From NCBI GenBank assembly GCA_900313295.1, contig OMQS01000074.1:1-12079 (forward strand): a stretch of DNA of 12,079 nucleotides, in the 5' to 3' direction. The notes below the pieces were generated by a model. It was not told the origin of the DNA. It did not search any database and saw nothing but the letters and a program-made list of their open reading frames with translations. The translations under genes were made by a program, and so were the position numbers. Of the stretch, positions 1-5,691 are shown piece by piece; the first letter of the stretch is position 1, and each line of letters starts with the position of its first letter. This stretch comes from an uncultured Eubacteriales bacterium (GTDB lineage: Bacteria > Bacillota > Clostridia > Oscillospirales > Oscillospiraceae).

Positions 1-310
1 AAAGTCCGGGCTCCGCAGGGCAAGGATAACGGGTAACGCCCGCCGAAGGCGACTTCAGGAAAAGTGCAACAGAGATATACCGCCGGCTCGGCGTTTGCGC
101 GTCGGCCGGTAAGGGTGGAAAGGCGAGGTAAGAGCTCACCCGACGGCGTGTGAAAGCGTCCGCCGCTGTAAACTCTATCCGGAGCAACACCGATATGGGA
201 GCATTTGGCTTGCCCGGCCGCTCCCGAGGTGGCTGGAGCGTGCCGGCAACGGTACGCCTAGATAGATGACCGTATGATAACAGAACCCGGCTTACAGATC
301 TGCTCATTTT
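1..310 (+). ncRNA. rnpB: RNase P RNA, 5' end missing
   Basis: Catalytic RNA of ribonuclease P, which trims the 5' leader from precursor tRNAs. The window opens inside the conserved 5' strand of helix P4 (AAAGTCCGGGCTCC). Further conserved blocks follow in the right order: GGGTAACGCCCG, the segment around 59-86 ending ACAGAGATATACCGCC, GGTAAGGGTGGAAAGGCGAGG near 108-128, GTAAGAGCTCACC near 129-141, CCGGAGCAACACCGATATGG near 179-198, and the closing ACAGAACCCGGCTTA near 280-294 that forms the 3' strand of P4. The layout fits the ancestral A-type better than the Bacillus B-type, but this was judged by eye. The first few dozen bases (P1, P2, P3) lie outside the window. The 3' end is estimated from where the P1/P2 strand should finish, just before the terminator. 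Confidence 0.96.
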
Positions 311-314
311 ATAT

Positions 315-353
315 GCAGCCGTTTGCGCAAATCGCAGGCGGCTGCTCCTTTTT
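315..353 (+). terminator. Intrinsic terminator of rnpB
   Basis: Arms 315-327 and 333-345 can pair over 13 positions, counting two G-U wobbles and one A-U pair in the middle. The loop is five bases, and a T-rich run with five consecutive Ts (349-353) follows. It sits a few bases after the expected mature end of RNase P RNA, as is usual. Confidence 0.8.
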
Positions 354-453
354 GCCGCCATTTTCCGTCCGAAGCGCTGTTCTATTTTCCGTATTTGTAT
401 ATATCTCACAATTCATTTCCCCAAATTTATGCATGATTTGTAATCTTCGCTTC

Positions 454-482
454 TTTACATTATCACGCTAAAGTGGTAATAT
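454..482 (+). promoter_or_regulatory. Sigma-A-type promoter of the ABC importer
   Basis: A TTTACA -35 box (454-459) is separated by exactly 17 bases from a TAATAT -10 box (477-482). The region upstream, 354-450, is AT-rich, unlike the GC-rich genes around it, and holds no gene. Transcription would start near 489, giving a leader of about 55 bases before the start codon at 544. Only a short GGCC/GGCC hairpin is visible in that leader, and no riboswitch or T-box was recognised. Confidence 0.7.
460..479. promoter_or_regulatory. Operator-like inverted repeat in the promoter spacer
   Basis: The half-sites TTATCAC (460-466) and GTGGTAA (473-479) are inverted with one mismatch, separated by six bases. 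They fill the spacer and run into the -10 box, where a bound repressor would block RNA polymerase. No known consensus was recognised, and a seven-base imperfect palindrome in AT-rich DNA can arise by chance. Confidence 0.3.
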
Positions 483-543
483 AGTAGTGCGATAAGAAAT
501 TGGCCGGATCCAAAGGCCGAATAGAGAAAAGGAGAACACGACC

Positions 544-1356
544 ATGAAAAATTTGAAGAAAGCTCTGTGCCTGCTGCTGGCAGCGCTGATGACCGTTTCC
601 CTGCTGGCCGGCTGCGGCAGCAAGAAGGACGACAGCGGCAAAAAAGTTTTCATCCAGGGTATCGACGCCGAGTATCCCCCCTTCAGCTATCTGGACAGCG
701 ATGGCAGCTATGCCGGCTTCGATGTGGAGGTCTGCAAGGCCGCCTGCGACCTGCTGGGCTGGGAGTACAAGGTCTTCCCCGTGAACTGGGAGCAGAAGCT
801 GGTGCAGCTGGATCAAAAAGAGTGTGACTGCATCTGGTCCGGCATGACCATTCTGGACAGCATGAAGACCTCCGGCTATACCCTCTCCGCCCCCTACTAT
901 GACAACACCCAAGTCATCATGGTCAAGGAAGGCAGCGCCGTGAAGTCCTCCAAGGATCTGGCCGGCCTGACCGTAGCCGTGCAGCTGGGCACTTCCGGCG
1001 AGAGCCTGCTCAATGAGGGCGGCGATCTGGAGTCCTTGGCCGCCACTTTTAAAGAGCTGGTGCGCTGCGACAGCTTCCTCAAATGCTTCACTGAGCTGGG
1101 CGGTAACGCTGTGGACGCCGTGATCGTGGATAAGCCCGTGGCCGAGTCCTATGCTGCCAAGAACGCCGGCTTTACCGTTCTGGGCGAGGAGCTGGGCGCC
1201 GAGCAGTACGGCATCGCCTTCCGCTCCGGTGACAAGGAGCTGTGCGAGGCCATCGAGGGCGCCGTGAAGACGCTGGTGGAGAACGGCACCTACGCCAAGA
1301 TCGCTGCCAAGTATCCCGACATCAGCACCAACAACCTGCTGTTCCTGAATAAGTAA
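544..1356 (+). CDS. Polar amino acid ABC importer, substrate-binding lipoprotein
   Basis: A 270-residue solute-binding protein of family 3 (PBPb fold). It would be anchored outside the membrane by a lipid and deliver an amino acid or related solute to the permease encoded next. A lipoprotein signal peptide covers residues 1-23, with the lipobox LAGC and the lipidated Cys24. The family 3 signature is complete at residues 58-71 (GFDVEVCKAACDLL). Other family segments are the PPFSY stretch (45-49), the QLGTSGESLL stretch (147-156) and the ligand-binding Asp196 in IVDKP. A ribosome binding site (AAAGGAG, 528-534) lies nine bases before the ATG. One residue is odd: after SGMTI (99-103) the family normally has an Arg that grips the ligand carboxylate, as in HisJ and GlnH, but this protein has Met107. 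The substrate therefore cannot be named. It is the first gene of a three-gene unit. Confidence 0.93.
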   Translation: MKNLKKALCLLLAALMTVSLLAGCGSKKDDSGKKVFIQGIDAEYPPFSYLDSDGSYAGFDVEVCKAACDLLGWEYKVFPVNWEQKLVQLDQKECDCIWSGMTILDSMKTSGYTLSAPYYDNTQVIMVKEGSAVKSSKDLAGLTVAVQLGTSGESLLNEGGDLESLAATFKELVRCDSFLKCFTELGGNAVDAVIVDKPVAESYAAKNAGFTVLGEELGAEQYGIAFRSGDKELCEAIEGAVKTLVENGTYAKIAAKYPDISTNNLLFLNK

Positions 1357-1381
1357 GACAAAAACAACAGTATCCCACGTT

Positions 1382-1410
1382 TCCCGAAAGCTCCTTAGGA
1401 GCTTTCGGGA
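1382..1410 (+). other. Strong intercistronic hairpin
   Basis: Two perfect 13-base arms (1382-1394 and 1398-1410) flank a three-base loop between the binding-protein stop (1356) and the permease start (1440). No T-run follows; the next bases are TCGTGTGTGT. It is therefore not a classic terminator. Such hairpins after binding-protein genes are known to shield the upstream message from 3' exonucleases or to cause partial termination, so that more binding protein than permease is made. That role is inferred here. Confidence 0.75.
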
Positions 1411-1439
1411 TCGTGTGTGTAAAAGAGCAAGGAGAAACT

Positions 1440-2102
1440 ATGACATTATCCACCATGATGCTGAAAATGAGCGAGGGGCTTGGCAATACCTGTGCCATTT
1501 TCTTCCTGACCCTGCTGTTTTCCCTGCCGCTGGGCATGGTCTTTGCCCTGCTGCGCATGAGCAAAAGCCGGATCGTGTCCTCTGTGATGCGGTTCGTCAT
1601 TTCCATCCTCCGCGGCACGCCCCTGATGCTGCAGCTTCTGGCCGTTACCTATGGACCTTACTACCTGTTCAAAGACACATTAGAAGGCATAGGTGTCGCC
1701 CAAAATAAGCTCATTCCCGTGGTCATTGCCTTTGCTATCAACTATGCCGCCTATTTCGCCGAAATATACCGCGGCGGCATCGAGTCCATGCCCATCGGCC
1801 AGTATGAGGCTGCGGGCGTTTTGGGCTATACCAAAGCGCAGACCTTTATGCGCATCATTCTCCCCCAGGTGGTCAAGCGTATCATGCCCAGCATCACCAA
1901 CGAAGTCGTGACTCTGGTGAAGGACACCTCCATTGCCTTCTGCGTGTCGTATCAAGAGTTGTTCTCCATCGGCAGGCAGATCTCCAACTCCGAGACCAGC
2001 TTCACGCCGTTCCTCATTGCCGGCGTGTTCTACTTCGTGTTCAACGCCATTGTGGATGTGGTCATGGGTCGCATCGAAAAGCGGATGAATTATTATAGGT
2101 AA
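1440..2102 (+). CDS. Polar amino acid ABC importer, permease
   Basis: A 220-residue inner-membrane permease of the HisM/GlnP type. It likely forms a homodimer, since only one permease gene is present. The N-terminal helix region is followed by RGTPLMLQL (residues 58-66), the hallmark of polar amino acid permeases. The cytoplasmic EAA loop is at about 121-150 (QYEAAGVLGYTKAQTFMRII, then LPQVVKRIMP) and contacts the ATPase. VKDTSIAF follows at 160-167. Hydrophobic segments lie at about 14-38, 62-78, 91-108 and 190-210. The ATG at 1440 was chosen because AAGGAG (1429-1434) lies five bases before it and the family motifs then fall at normal positions. An upstream in-frame GTG at 1413 lacks a ribosome binding site and would start right at the foot of the hairpin. 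Confidence 0.94.
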   Translation: MTLSTMMLKMSEGLGNTCAIFFLTLLFSLPLGMVFALLRMSKSRIVSSVMRFVISILRGTPLMLQLLAVTYGPYYLFKDTLEGIGVAQNKLIPVVIAFAINYAAYFAEIYRGGIESMPIGQYEAAGVLGYTKAQTFMRIILPQVVKRIMPSITNEVVTLVKDTSIAFCVSYQELFSIGRQISNSETSFTPFLIAGVFYFVFNAIVDVVMGRIEKRMNYYR

Positions 2103-2114
2103 GGAGGCGGGGAA

Positions 2115-2885
2115 ATGAATATTCTGGAAATCAAAAATGTAAAAAAGAGCTTCAATGACTCCTCGCTCCATGTCCTCAAGGACATCAGCCTCACCGTGGC
2201 CAAAGGCGAGGTGGTGGCCATCATCGGCCCCTCCGGCAGCGGCAAGTCCACCCTGCTGCGCTGCGCCACTCTGCTGACGGAGATGGACAGCGGCGACCTG
2301 CTCTATTCCGGCGACTATGCCGCCAAAAATAATGAGCGGGGTGTGTCCGTATACGCCGACAAGCAGCAGCTGAAAAAGATCCGCAGCCGCTTCGGCTTGG
2401 TGTTTCAAAACTTCAACCTCTTCCCCCACTATTCCGTGCTGAAAAACCTCACGGATGCGCCCATCCATGTGCTGGGCCGCAGCAAGGAGGAGGCAACGGA
2501 GAAGGCCATAGCTCTGCTGGAGAAAATGGGTCTTGCGGATAAGGCGGACGCCTATCCCTGCCAGCTCTCCGGCGGTCAGCAGCAGCGTGTGGCCATTGCC
2601 CGCGCGCTGGCCATGGAGCCGGAGATCCTGTTCTTCGATGAGCCGACCTCCGCTTTGGATCCGGAGCTGACGGGCGAGATCCTCAAGGTCATCCGCCAGC
2701 TGGCCGACGAACATATGACCATGGTCATCGTCACCCACGAGATGAGCTTTGCCAGAGATGTGGCCGACCGCGTGATCTTCATGGACGGCGGCGTCATCGT
2801 GGAGCAGGGCGACCCCAAGGAGGTCATCTCCAACCCCAAGGAGGAGCGTACCCGCCAGTTCCTCTCCCGTTTCGCCCAGCAATAA
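2115..2885 (+). CDS. Polar amino acid ABC importer, ATP-binding protein
   Basis: A 256-residue cytoplasmic ATPase of the GlnQ/HisP family that powers the importer. All motifs are intact: Walker A GPSGSGKST (38-46), Q-loop Gln98 in the family-typical GLVFQNFNLFPH (94-105), signature LSGGQ (151-155), Walker B ILFFDEP (171-177) with the catalytic Glu, D-loop SALD (179-182) and switch His208. The length is usual for the family. The ribosome binding site AAGGAGG (2101-2107) overlaps the permease stop codon and lies seven bases before the ATG, so translation of the two genes is probably coupled. It is the last gene of the unit, with a terminator right after it. Confidence 0.96.
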   Translation: MNILEIKNVKKSFNDSSLHVLKDISLTVAKGEVVAIIGPSGSGKSTLLRCATLLTEMDSGDLLYSGDYAAKNNERGVSVYADKQQLKKIRSRFGLVFQNFNLFPHYSVLKNLTDAPIHVLGRSKEEATEKAIALLEKMGLADKADAYPCQLSGGQQQRVAIARALAMEPEILFFDEPTSALDPELTGEILKVIRQLADEHMTMVIVTHEMSFARDVADRVIFMDGGVIVEQGDPKEVISNPKEERTRQFLSRFAQQ

Positions 2886-2892
2886 CAGCAGC

Positions 2893-2929
2893 AAAAAGCG
2901 CCCGATGGATCGCATCGGGCGCTTTTTTT
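2893..2929. terminator. Bidirectional intrinsic terminator
   Basis: Eleven-base perfect arms (2897-2907 and 2913-2923) enclose a five-base loop. Seven Ts follow on the plus strand (2923-2929) and five As precede (2893-2897), which gives a U-run on the minus strand too. It lies between two convergent genes, ends the ABC importer message, and overlaps the stop codon of the minus-strand coat gene. Confidence 0.9.
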
Positions 2930-4418
2930 ATGACTGCAGCACGGGGATGAGCAGCATCCCCTCCGGCAGAGAATCGTCCTCCATGTGGTTGCAGCGGCGG
3001 ATAGCCTCCTCACTGCTGCCGTGGCGCTTGGCAATGTCCCACAGACACTCGCCGGCCGCCGGCCTGCGCAGAACGATGGACGGCCTCGGCTGCGAAGCGT
3101 CCTCCGTCAGCTCCTCCACAGCGGTCACAGTGCTTAGCTCCGCAGACTCTCCCGTATACCCGCAGAAGCTCATGGGAACACGCACCTGACAGCTTCCGGA
3201 GCTGCCCCGCAGCTCCGGAATGCCGCTGCTGACCCATGCCGTGTCCGCGCAGGCCTCCATAACGGCGCTGACTTCCCTGCTGCGCTCCGCCGTCACCGGT
3301 GCGTCATTTTCATCCTGATACAGAAACCGCATCCGCGTGGTCGTGGTCAGCTCGGAGCGCCCGTTTTCACACCGATTAATGACGTTTCCGCCGTCAAACG
3401 CTGTGACATAGGCAAACAGCGTCCCCCGACCGGATTCAAACTGCTCCTCTGCCCATTCCCGCACACACACCGACGCCTTTCGCTGCACCACCGTCACGGT
3501 TTCTATCTTAGCTTCCAAGGCAGCGCAGGTGCTGTAAAGGTCAGCAATATAACACACTTCCCGCGTATGATAGGCAAACACCTGCAGGATAATGCGGGCT
3601 GTCAGCCCCATGCGGCAGGCGCTTTCACTCCGCACCAGCCGCAGATCCCACTCTGCCGGCGCCGCCTCTACCTGCAGCCTGCTCTCTGCAGGAACAGCGA
3701 TGCCGTCCAGTATCTGCGAGAACGGCACCGTCTGCATGATCCCCTGCAGCTTGCGGTCGCTCATGCGGAGCAGGGCGGAAATATCCATCTCCCCCTTGAC
3801 TACCACCTTGCTGCCGATCTGCTGACAGCTGGTGACCCGCGGAAACACCTGACTCAGCAGGATCTCCTCTGCCATGTTGCCGCTCAGCTCAAATTCCTGC
3901 GCCGTTGTACAGGAGCGTTCCTCCACCGCCGCCAGCAGCGCCAGCTCCTGCTTTTTCATGAGCATCTGCAGTCCTTTTCCATCCGCCCCGCAGCATAGGC
4001 GCAGCGCCCTGCGGCCGAAGCCCAGCACCGAAAGCTCCGGTATCACCCTCAAATAGAGTTTTCGGCCGGTTATCGGCTTTGCCTCGCACAAAAGCAGACG
4101 GCTATGTACCTGAAGTATCTGGCACTCCCGAAACTTCGGGTCGCTTATCTCGCAGGTGAACGGCACCGTTACCGTGACGCTCTGCAGCCCCTCTGTTTCC
4201 TCCGAAAGGTATAGCACGCTCACACGCACATCGCCCCGCAGCAGCCCCTCCGCCGCCTGCTTCTCCCGCACGAGGAGCTGCCCTGTGGCGTCCAAGATCC
4301 GCGAGGCCGTGGGGCAATAATCCGGCAGAGTGGTTTCCGTTGTTTCCTCATGGGTCGTGATCGCTTTTGCCAGCACATCAAAGAACAGTATTTGCTCAAA
4401 TTTCAATTCCGTGTCCAC
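2928..4418 (-). CDS. sipL: SipL-like spore coat protein (DUF3794/SPOCS plus LysM)
   Basis: A 496-residue protein with repeated DUF3794 (SPOCS) domains and a C-terminal LysM domain. That is the architecture of SipL, which in Clostridioides difficile binds SpoIVA to build the basement layer of the spore coat in the mother cell. Numbered from the chosen start, the first DUF3794 unit lies at about 30-130 and a clear second at about 190-285. A more diverged third is possible at about 335-430. LysM is at about 448-493 (PAAGECLWDIAKRHGSSEEA, then MLLIPV). No signal peptide is present, which fits a mother-cell cytoplasmic protein. The GTG at 4418 was chosen because GAGGTGAT (4430-4423), nearly fully complementary to the 16S rRNA tail, lies four bases before it. 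Another GTG at 4427 sits inside that site. Other DUF3794 proteins exist, so SipL itself is likely but not certain. Confidence 0.8.
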   Translation of the reverse strand: MDTELKFEQILFFDVLAKAITTHEETTETTLPDYCPTASRILDATGQLLVREKQAAEGLLRGDVRVSVLYLSEETEGLQSVTVTVPFTCEISDPKFRECQILQVHSRLLLCEAKPITGRKLYLRVIPELSVLGFGRRALRLCCGADGKGLQMLMKKQELALLAAVEERSCTTAQEFELSGNMAEEILLSQVFPRVTSCQQIGSKVVVKGEMDISALLRMSDRKLQGIMQTVPFSQILDGIAVPAESRLQVEAAPAEWDLRLVRSESACRMGLTARIILQVFAYHTREVCYIADLYSTCAALEAKIETVTVVQRKASVCVREWAEEQFESGRGTLFAYVTAFDGGNVINRCENGRSELTTTTRMRFLYQDENDAPVTAERSREVSAVMEACADTAWVSSGIPELRGSSGSCQVRVPMSFCGYTGESAELSTVTAVEELTEDASQPRPSIVLRRPAAGECLWDIAKRHGSSEEAIRRCNHMEDDSLPEGMLLIPVLQS

Positions 4419-4425
4419 TTCTATC

Positions 4426-4463
4426 ACCTCTCATATTGTATCCTGCCTCATTCTATGAGAGGT
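4426..4463 (-). promoter_or_regulatory. Hairpin that can mask the sipL ribosome binding site
   Basis: ACCTCTCATA (4426-4435, plus strand) is perfectly repeated in inverted form as TATGAGAGGT (4454-4463), with an 18-base loop. In the minus-strand message the second arm contains GAGAGGT, the core of the sipL ribosome binding site. The first arm starts about ten bases after the spoVM stop codon. A ribosome finishing spoVM would cover part of that arm and could open the hairpin, coupling sipL translation to spoVM. The repeat is seen directly; the regulatory role is inferred. Confidence 0.5.
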
Positions 4464-4472
4464 ATGGCTCCA

Positions 4473-4547
4473 CTATTCCTTCGCACAGAATAAGCAGCGC
4501 AGGATCCCCCGCAAAAATGCCGGTGCCTTCCAAACGATGATCTTCAT
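4473..4547 (-). CDS. spoVM: SpoVM-like sporulation micropeptide, 24 residues
   Basis: SpoVM is a tiny amphipathic helix that senses the convex forespore membrane and anchors SpoIVA there, starting coat assembly. This frame encodes 24 residues (MKIIVWKAP, AFLRGILR, CLFCAKE). Set against the 26-residue B. subtilis peptide as recalled, nine positions match: Met1, Lys2, Lys7, Pro9, Phe11, Leu12, Gly14, Ile15 and Arg17. Pro9 is known to matter for localisation. A purine-rich site (AAGGGGGG, 4562-4555) lies seven bases before the ATG. Context supports the call: in B. subtilis spoVM lies downstream of prpC-prkC-rsgA, as here, and the next gene encodes a SipL-like partner of SpoIVA. The gene is short enough to be missed by most gene finders. 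It lacks the last two residues of the Bacillus peptide and has Cys18 and Cys21. Confidence 0.85.
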   Translation of the reverse strand: MKIIVWKAPAFLRGILRCLFCAKE

Positions 4548-4562
4548 CCTCTTTCCCCCCTT

Positions 4563-4715
4563 TCAATGCCGCAGGCAGGAAATGCCGCAGGCGATCAGCA
4601 AAAATGCCACGATAAACATCAGGCATCCCACCGGAAAAATGGCGGCGACGAGGATCCCCAGCCCCAGAGCCAGGGCGCAGATTCCGATGCCCCGCCCGCA
4701 ATTCCACCGTCTCAT
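4563..4715 (-). CDS. Small two-helix membrane protein, function unknown
   Basis: A 50-residue open frame, not recognised as a named family. A short basic start (MRRWNCGRG) is followed by two hydrophobic stretches at about 10-28 and 30-47, broken by Pro28 and Gly30, and then a short LRH tail. This predicts a hairpin of two membrane helices with both ends probably in the cytoplasm. Five cysteines (6, 13, 31, 43, 47) are many for its size. A perfect AGGAGG (4727-4722) lies six bases before the ATG, strong evidence that it is translated. It ends 15 bases before spoVM, so the two are almost certainly on one message. It occupies the place where B. subtilis has rpe and thiN. A role at the forespore or mother-cell membrane is plausible from position only. 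Confidence 0.75.
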   Translation of the reverse strand: MRRWNCGRGIGICALALGLGILVAAIFPVGCLMFIVAFLLIACGISCLRH

Positions 4716-4735
4716 AATAACCCTCCTCTACTTGC

Positions 4736-4741
4736 AGTATA
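4736..4741 (-). promoter_or_regulatory. Possible -10 box for the small-membrane-protein/spoVM/sipL unit
   Basis: TATACT on the minus strand lies between the rsgA terminator and the first small gene, where a promoter is needed if the terminator is effective. No convincing -35 box is seen 16-18 bases upstream. The ATAC core also occurs in sigma-E type -10 elements (CATACA-T), and spoVM of B. subtilis is known to be expressed in the mother cell under sigma-E. The element is too weak to assign to a sigma factor. Confidence 0.25.
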
Positions 4742-4769
4742 CGCAGCCTGCGCCGCATTGGTTCCGCAG

Positions 4770-4809
4770 AAAAAACACCGCCGCATCCCAGTGGATACGA
4801 CGGTGTTTT
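4770..4809 (-). terminator. Intrinsic terminator after rsgA
   Basis: Seventeen-base arms (4809-4793 and 4788-4772 on the minus strand) pair throughout with two G-U wobbles, around a four-base loop. A run of six Us (from 4775-4770) follows. It lies three bases after the rsgA stop codon and separates the housekeeping operon from the small-gene/spoVM/sipL unit. The opposite orientation lacks a good U-run apart from the four Ts inside the stem. Confidence 0.88.
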
Positions 4810-4812
4810 ATG

Positions 4813-5691
4813 CTATTTTTTGTCCCAGGGGCGGAGATCCTTGACCTCCTCCCACAGGCGCACATAGCTTCTGTGACGCTCTGCGGGGATGCGCCCGTCA
4901 TGCACGGCCTGCAGCACAGCGCAGCCCTTTTCCTTAATGTGTTTGCAGCCGACGAACCGGCATTGATCCAGATACGGCAGAAACTCCGGAAAAGTTTCCG
5001 GCAGCCGCGCCTGCAACTCCAAGCTCAGCTCATCCGTGTCAAAGGAGGAAAAGCCGGGGGTGTCGATGACCCATGTCCCCTCCTCCACCGGAAACATCTC
5101 CACATGGCGGGTGGTGTGTCGTCCGCGTCCCAGCGCCTGGCTGACCTCCCCCACCCGCAATGAAAGGTTCGGGCAAAGCCGATTGAGAATGCTGGATTTC
5201 CCCACGCCGGAGTTGCCTGTGAAAACGCTCAGTTTGCCTCGGATCCGCTCCCGCAGCGCCTCCATCCCTTCTCCGGTCTCTGCACTGACGCGCAGCACCG
5301 GAATGGCCGAGCGGCTGTAAATATCAAACAGCTCCTCCGCCGGATCCAGATCCGTTTTATTCAGGCAAACCAGCACACCGCAGCCTTTCAGGGCGGCAAT
5401 GGCAGCAATGCGGTCAATGAGATACGGATCCGTCACGGGTATGGCGGCCGAGGCGATGATGACCAGCATGTCGATATTGGCGGCGGCAGGACGGGCAAAG
5501 CAGTTGGTACGCGGCTCAAGCTCCTCCACGAAGCCCTCGCCGCCGCCCAGCTCCCGCACCTGCACCCAGTCGCCCACCAGCGGGCGGGTTCCCTCCCGCC
5601 GAAATTTGCCTCGGGCGCGGCACTGCAGCACCTGCCCGCCTACATTCACATAGTAAAAGCCGCTGAGCGCCTTTTCAATTCGTCCTCTCAT
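4813..5691 (-). CDS. rsgA: Ribosome small-subunit-dependent GTPase RsgA
   Basis: A 292-residue circularly permuted GTPase (YjeQ/YloQ/CpgA) that helps mature the 30S ribosomal subunit. An N-terminal OB-fold (about 1-65) precedes a G-domain whose motifs come in permuted order: NKTD (111-114), SAETGEG (136-142), P-loop GNSGVGKSS (159-167), switch GRGRHTTR (188-195) and DTPG (210-213). The C-terminal zinc site is complete: Cys244, Cys249, His251 and Cys257. The length is normal. Its ATG overlaps the prkC stop as ATGA (5688-5691), so translation is coupled. In B. subtilis this protein is a known substrate of PrkC, the kinase encoded just upstream. It is the last gene before a strong terminator. 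Confidence 0.97.
   Translation of the reverse strand: MRGRIEKALSGFYYVNVGGQVLQCRARGKFRREGTRPLVGDWVQVRELGGGEGFVEELEPRTNCFARPAAANIDMLVIIASAAIPVTDPYLIDRIAAIAALKGCGVLVCLNKTDLDPAEELFDIYSRSAIPVLRVSAETGEGMEALRERIRGKLSVFTGNSGVGKSSILNRLCPNLSLRVGEVSQALGRGRHTTRHVEMFPVEEGTWVIDTPGFSSFDTDELSLELQARLPETFPEFLPYLDQCRFVGCKHIKEKGCAVLQAVHDGRIPAERHRSYVRLWEEVKDLRPWDKK

Noticed and set aside
274..471. Plus-strand frame of 65 codons across the rnpB end and terminator
   Set aside because: It begins inside RNase P RNA, crosses a terminator and has no ribosome binding site.
354..543. Possible riboswitch or T-box leader before the ABC importer
   Set aside because: No conserved riboswitch core, T-box sequence or terminator/antiterminator pair was found. 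The leader after the promoter is only about 55 bases.
1413..1439. Upstream GTG start for the permease
   Set aside because: It has no ribosome binding site and lies against the hairpin. The ATG at 1440 has AAGGAG at proper spacing.
1680..2915. Long open frame on the minus strand (about 411 codons) across the permease and ATPase genes
   Set aside because: It is antisense to two genes with complete family motifs, its translation has no recognisable domain, and GC-rich codon bias produces such frames.
4453..4758. Minus-strand open frame of about 101 codons covering the small-gene region
   Set aside because: It overlaps, in another frame, the 50-residue membrane protein and spoVM, both of which have ribosome binding sites. 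Its Arg/Gly-rich product looks like an out-of-frame translation.
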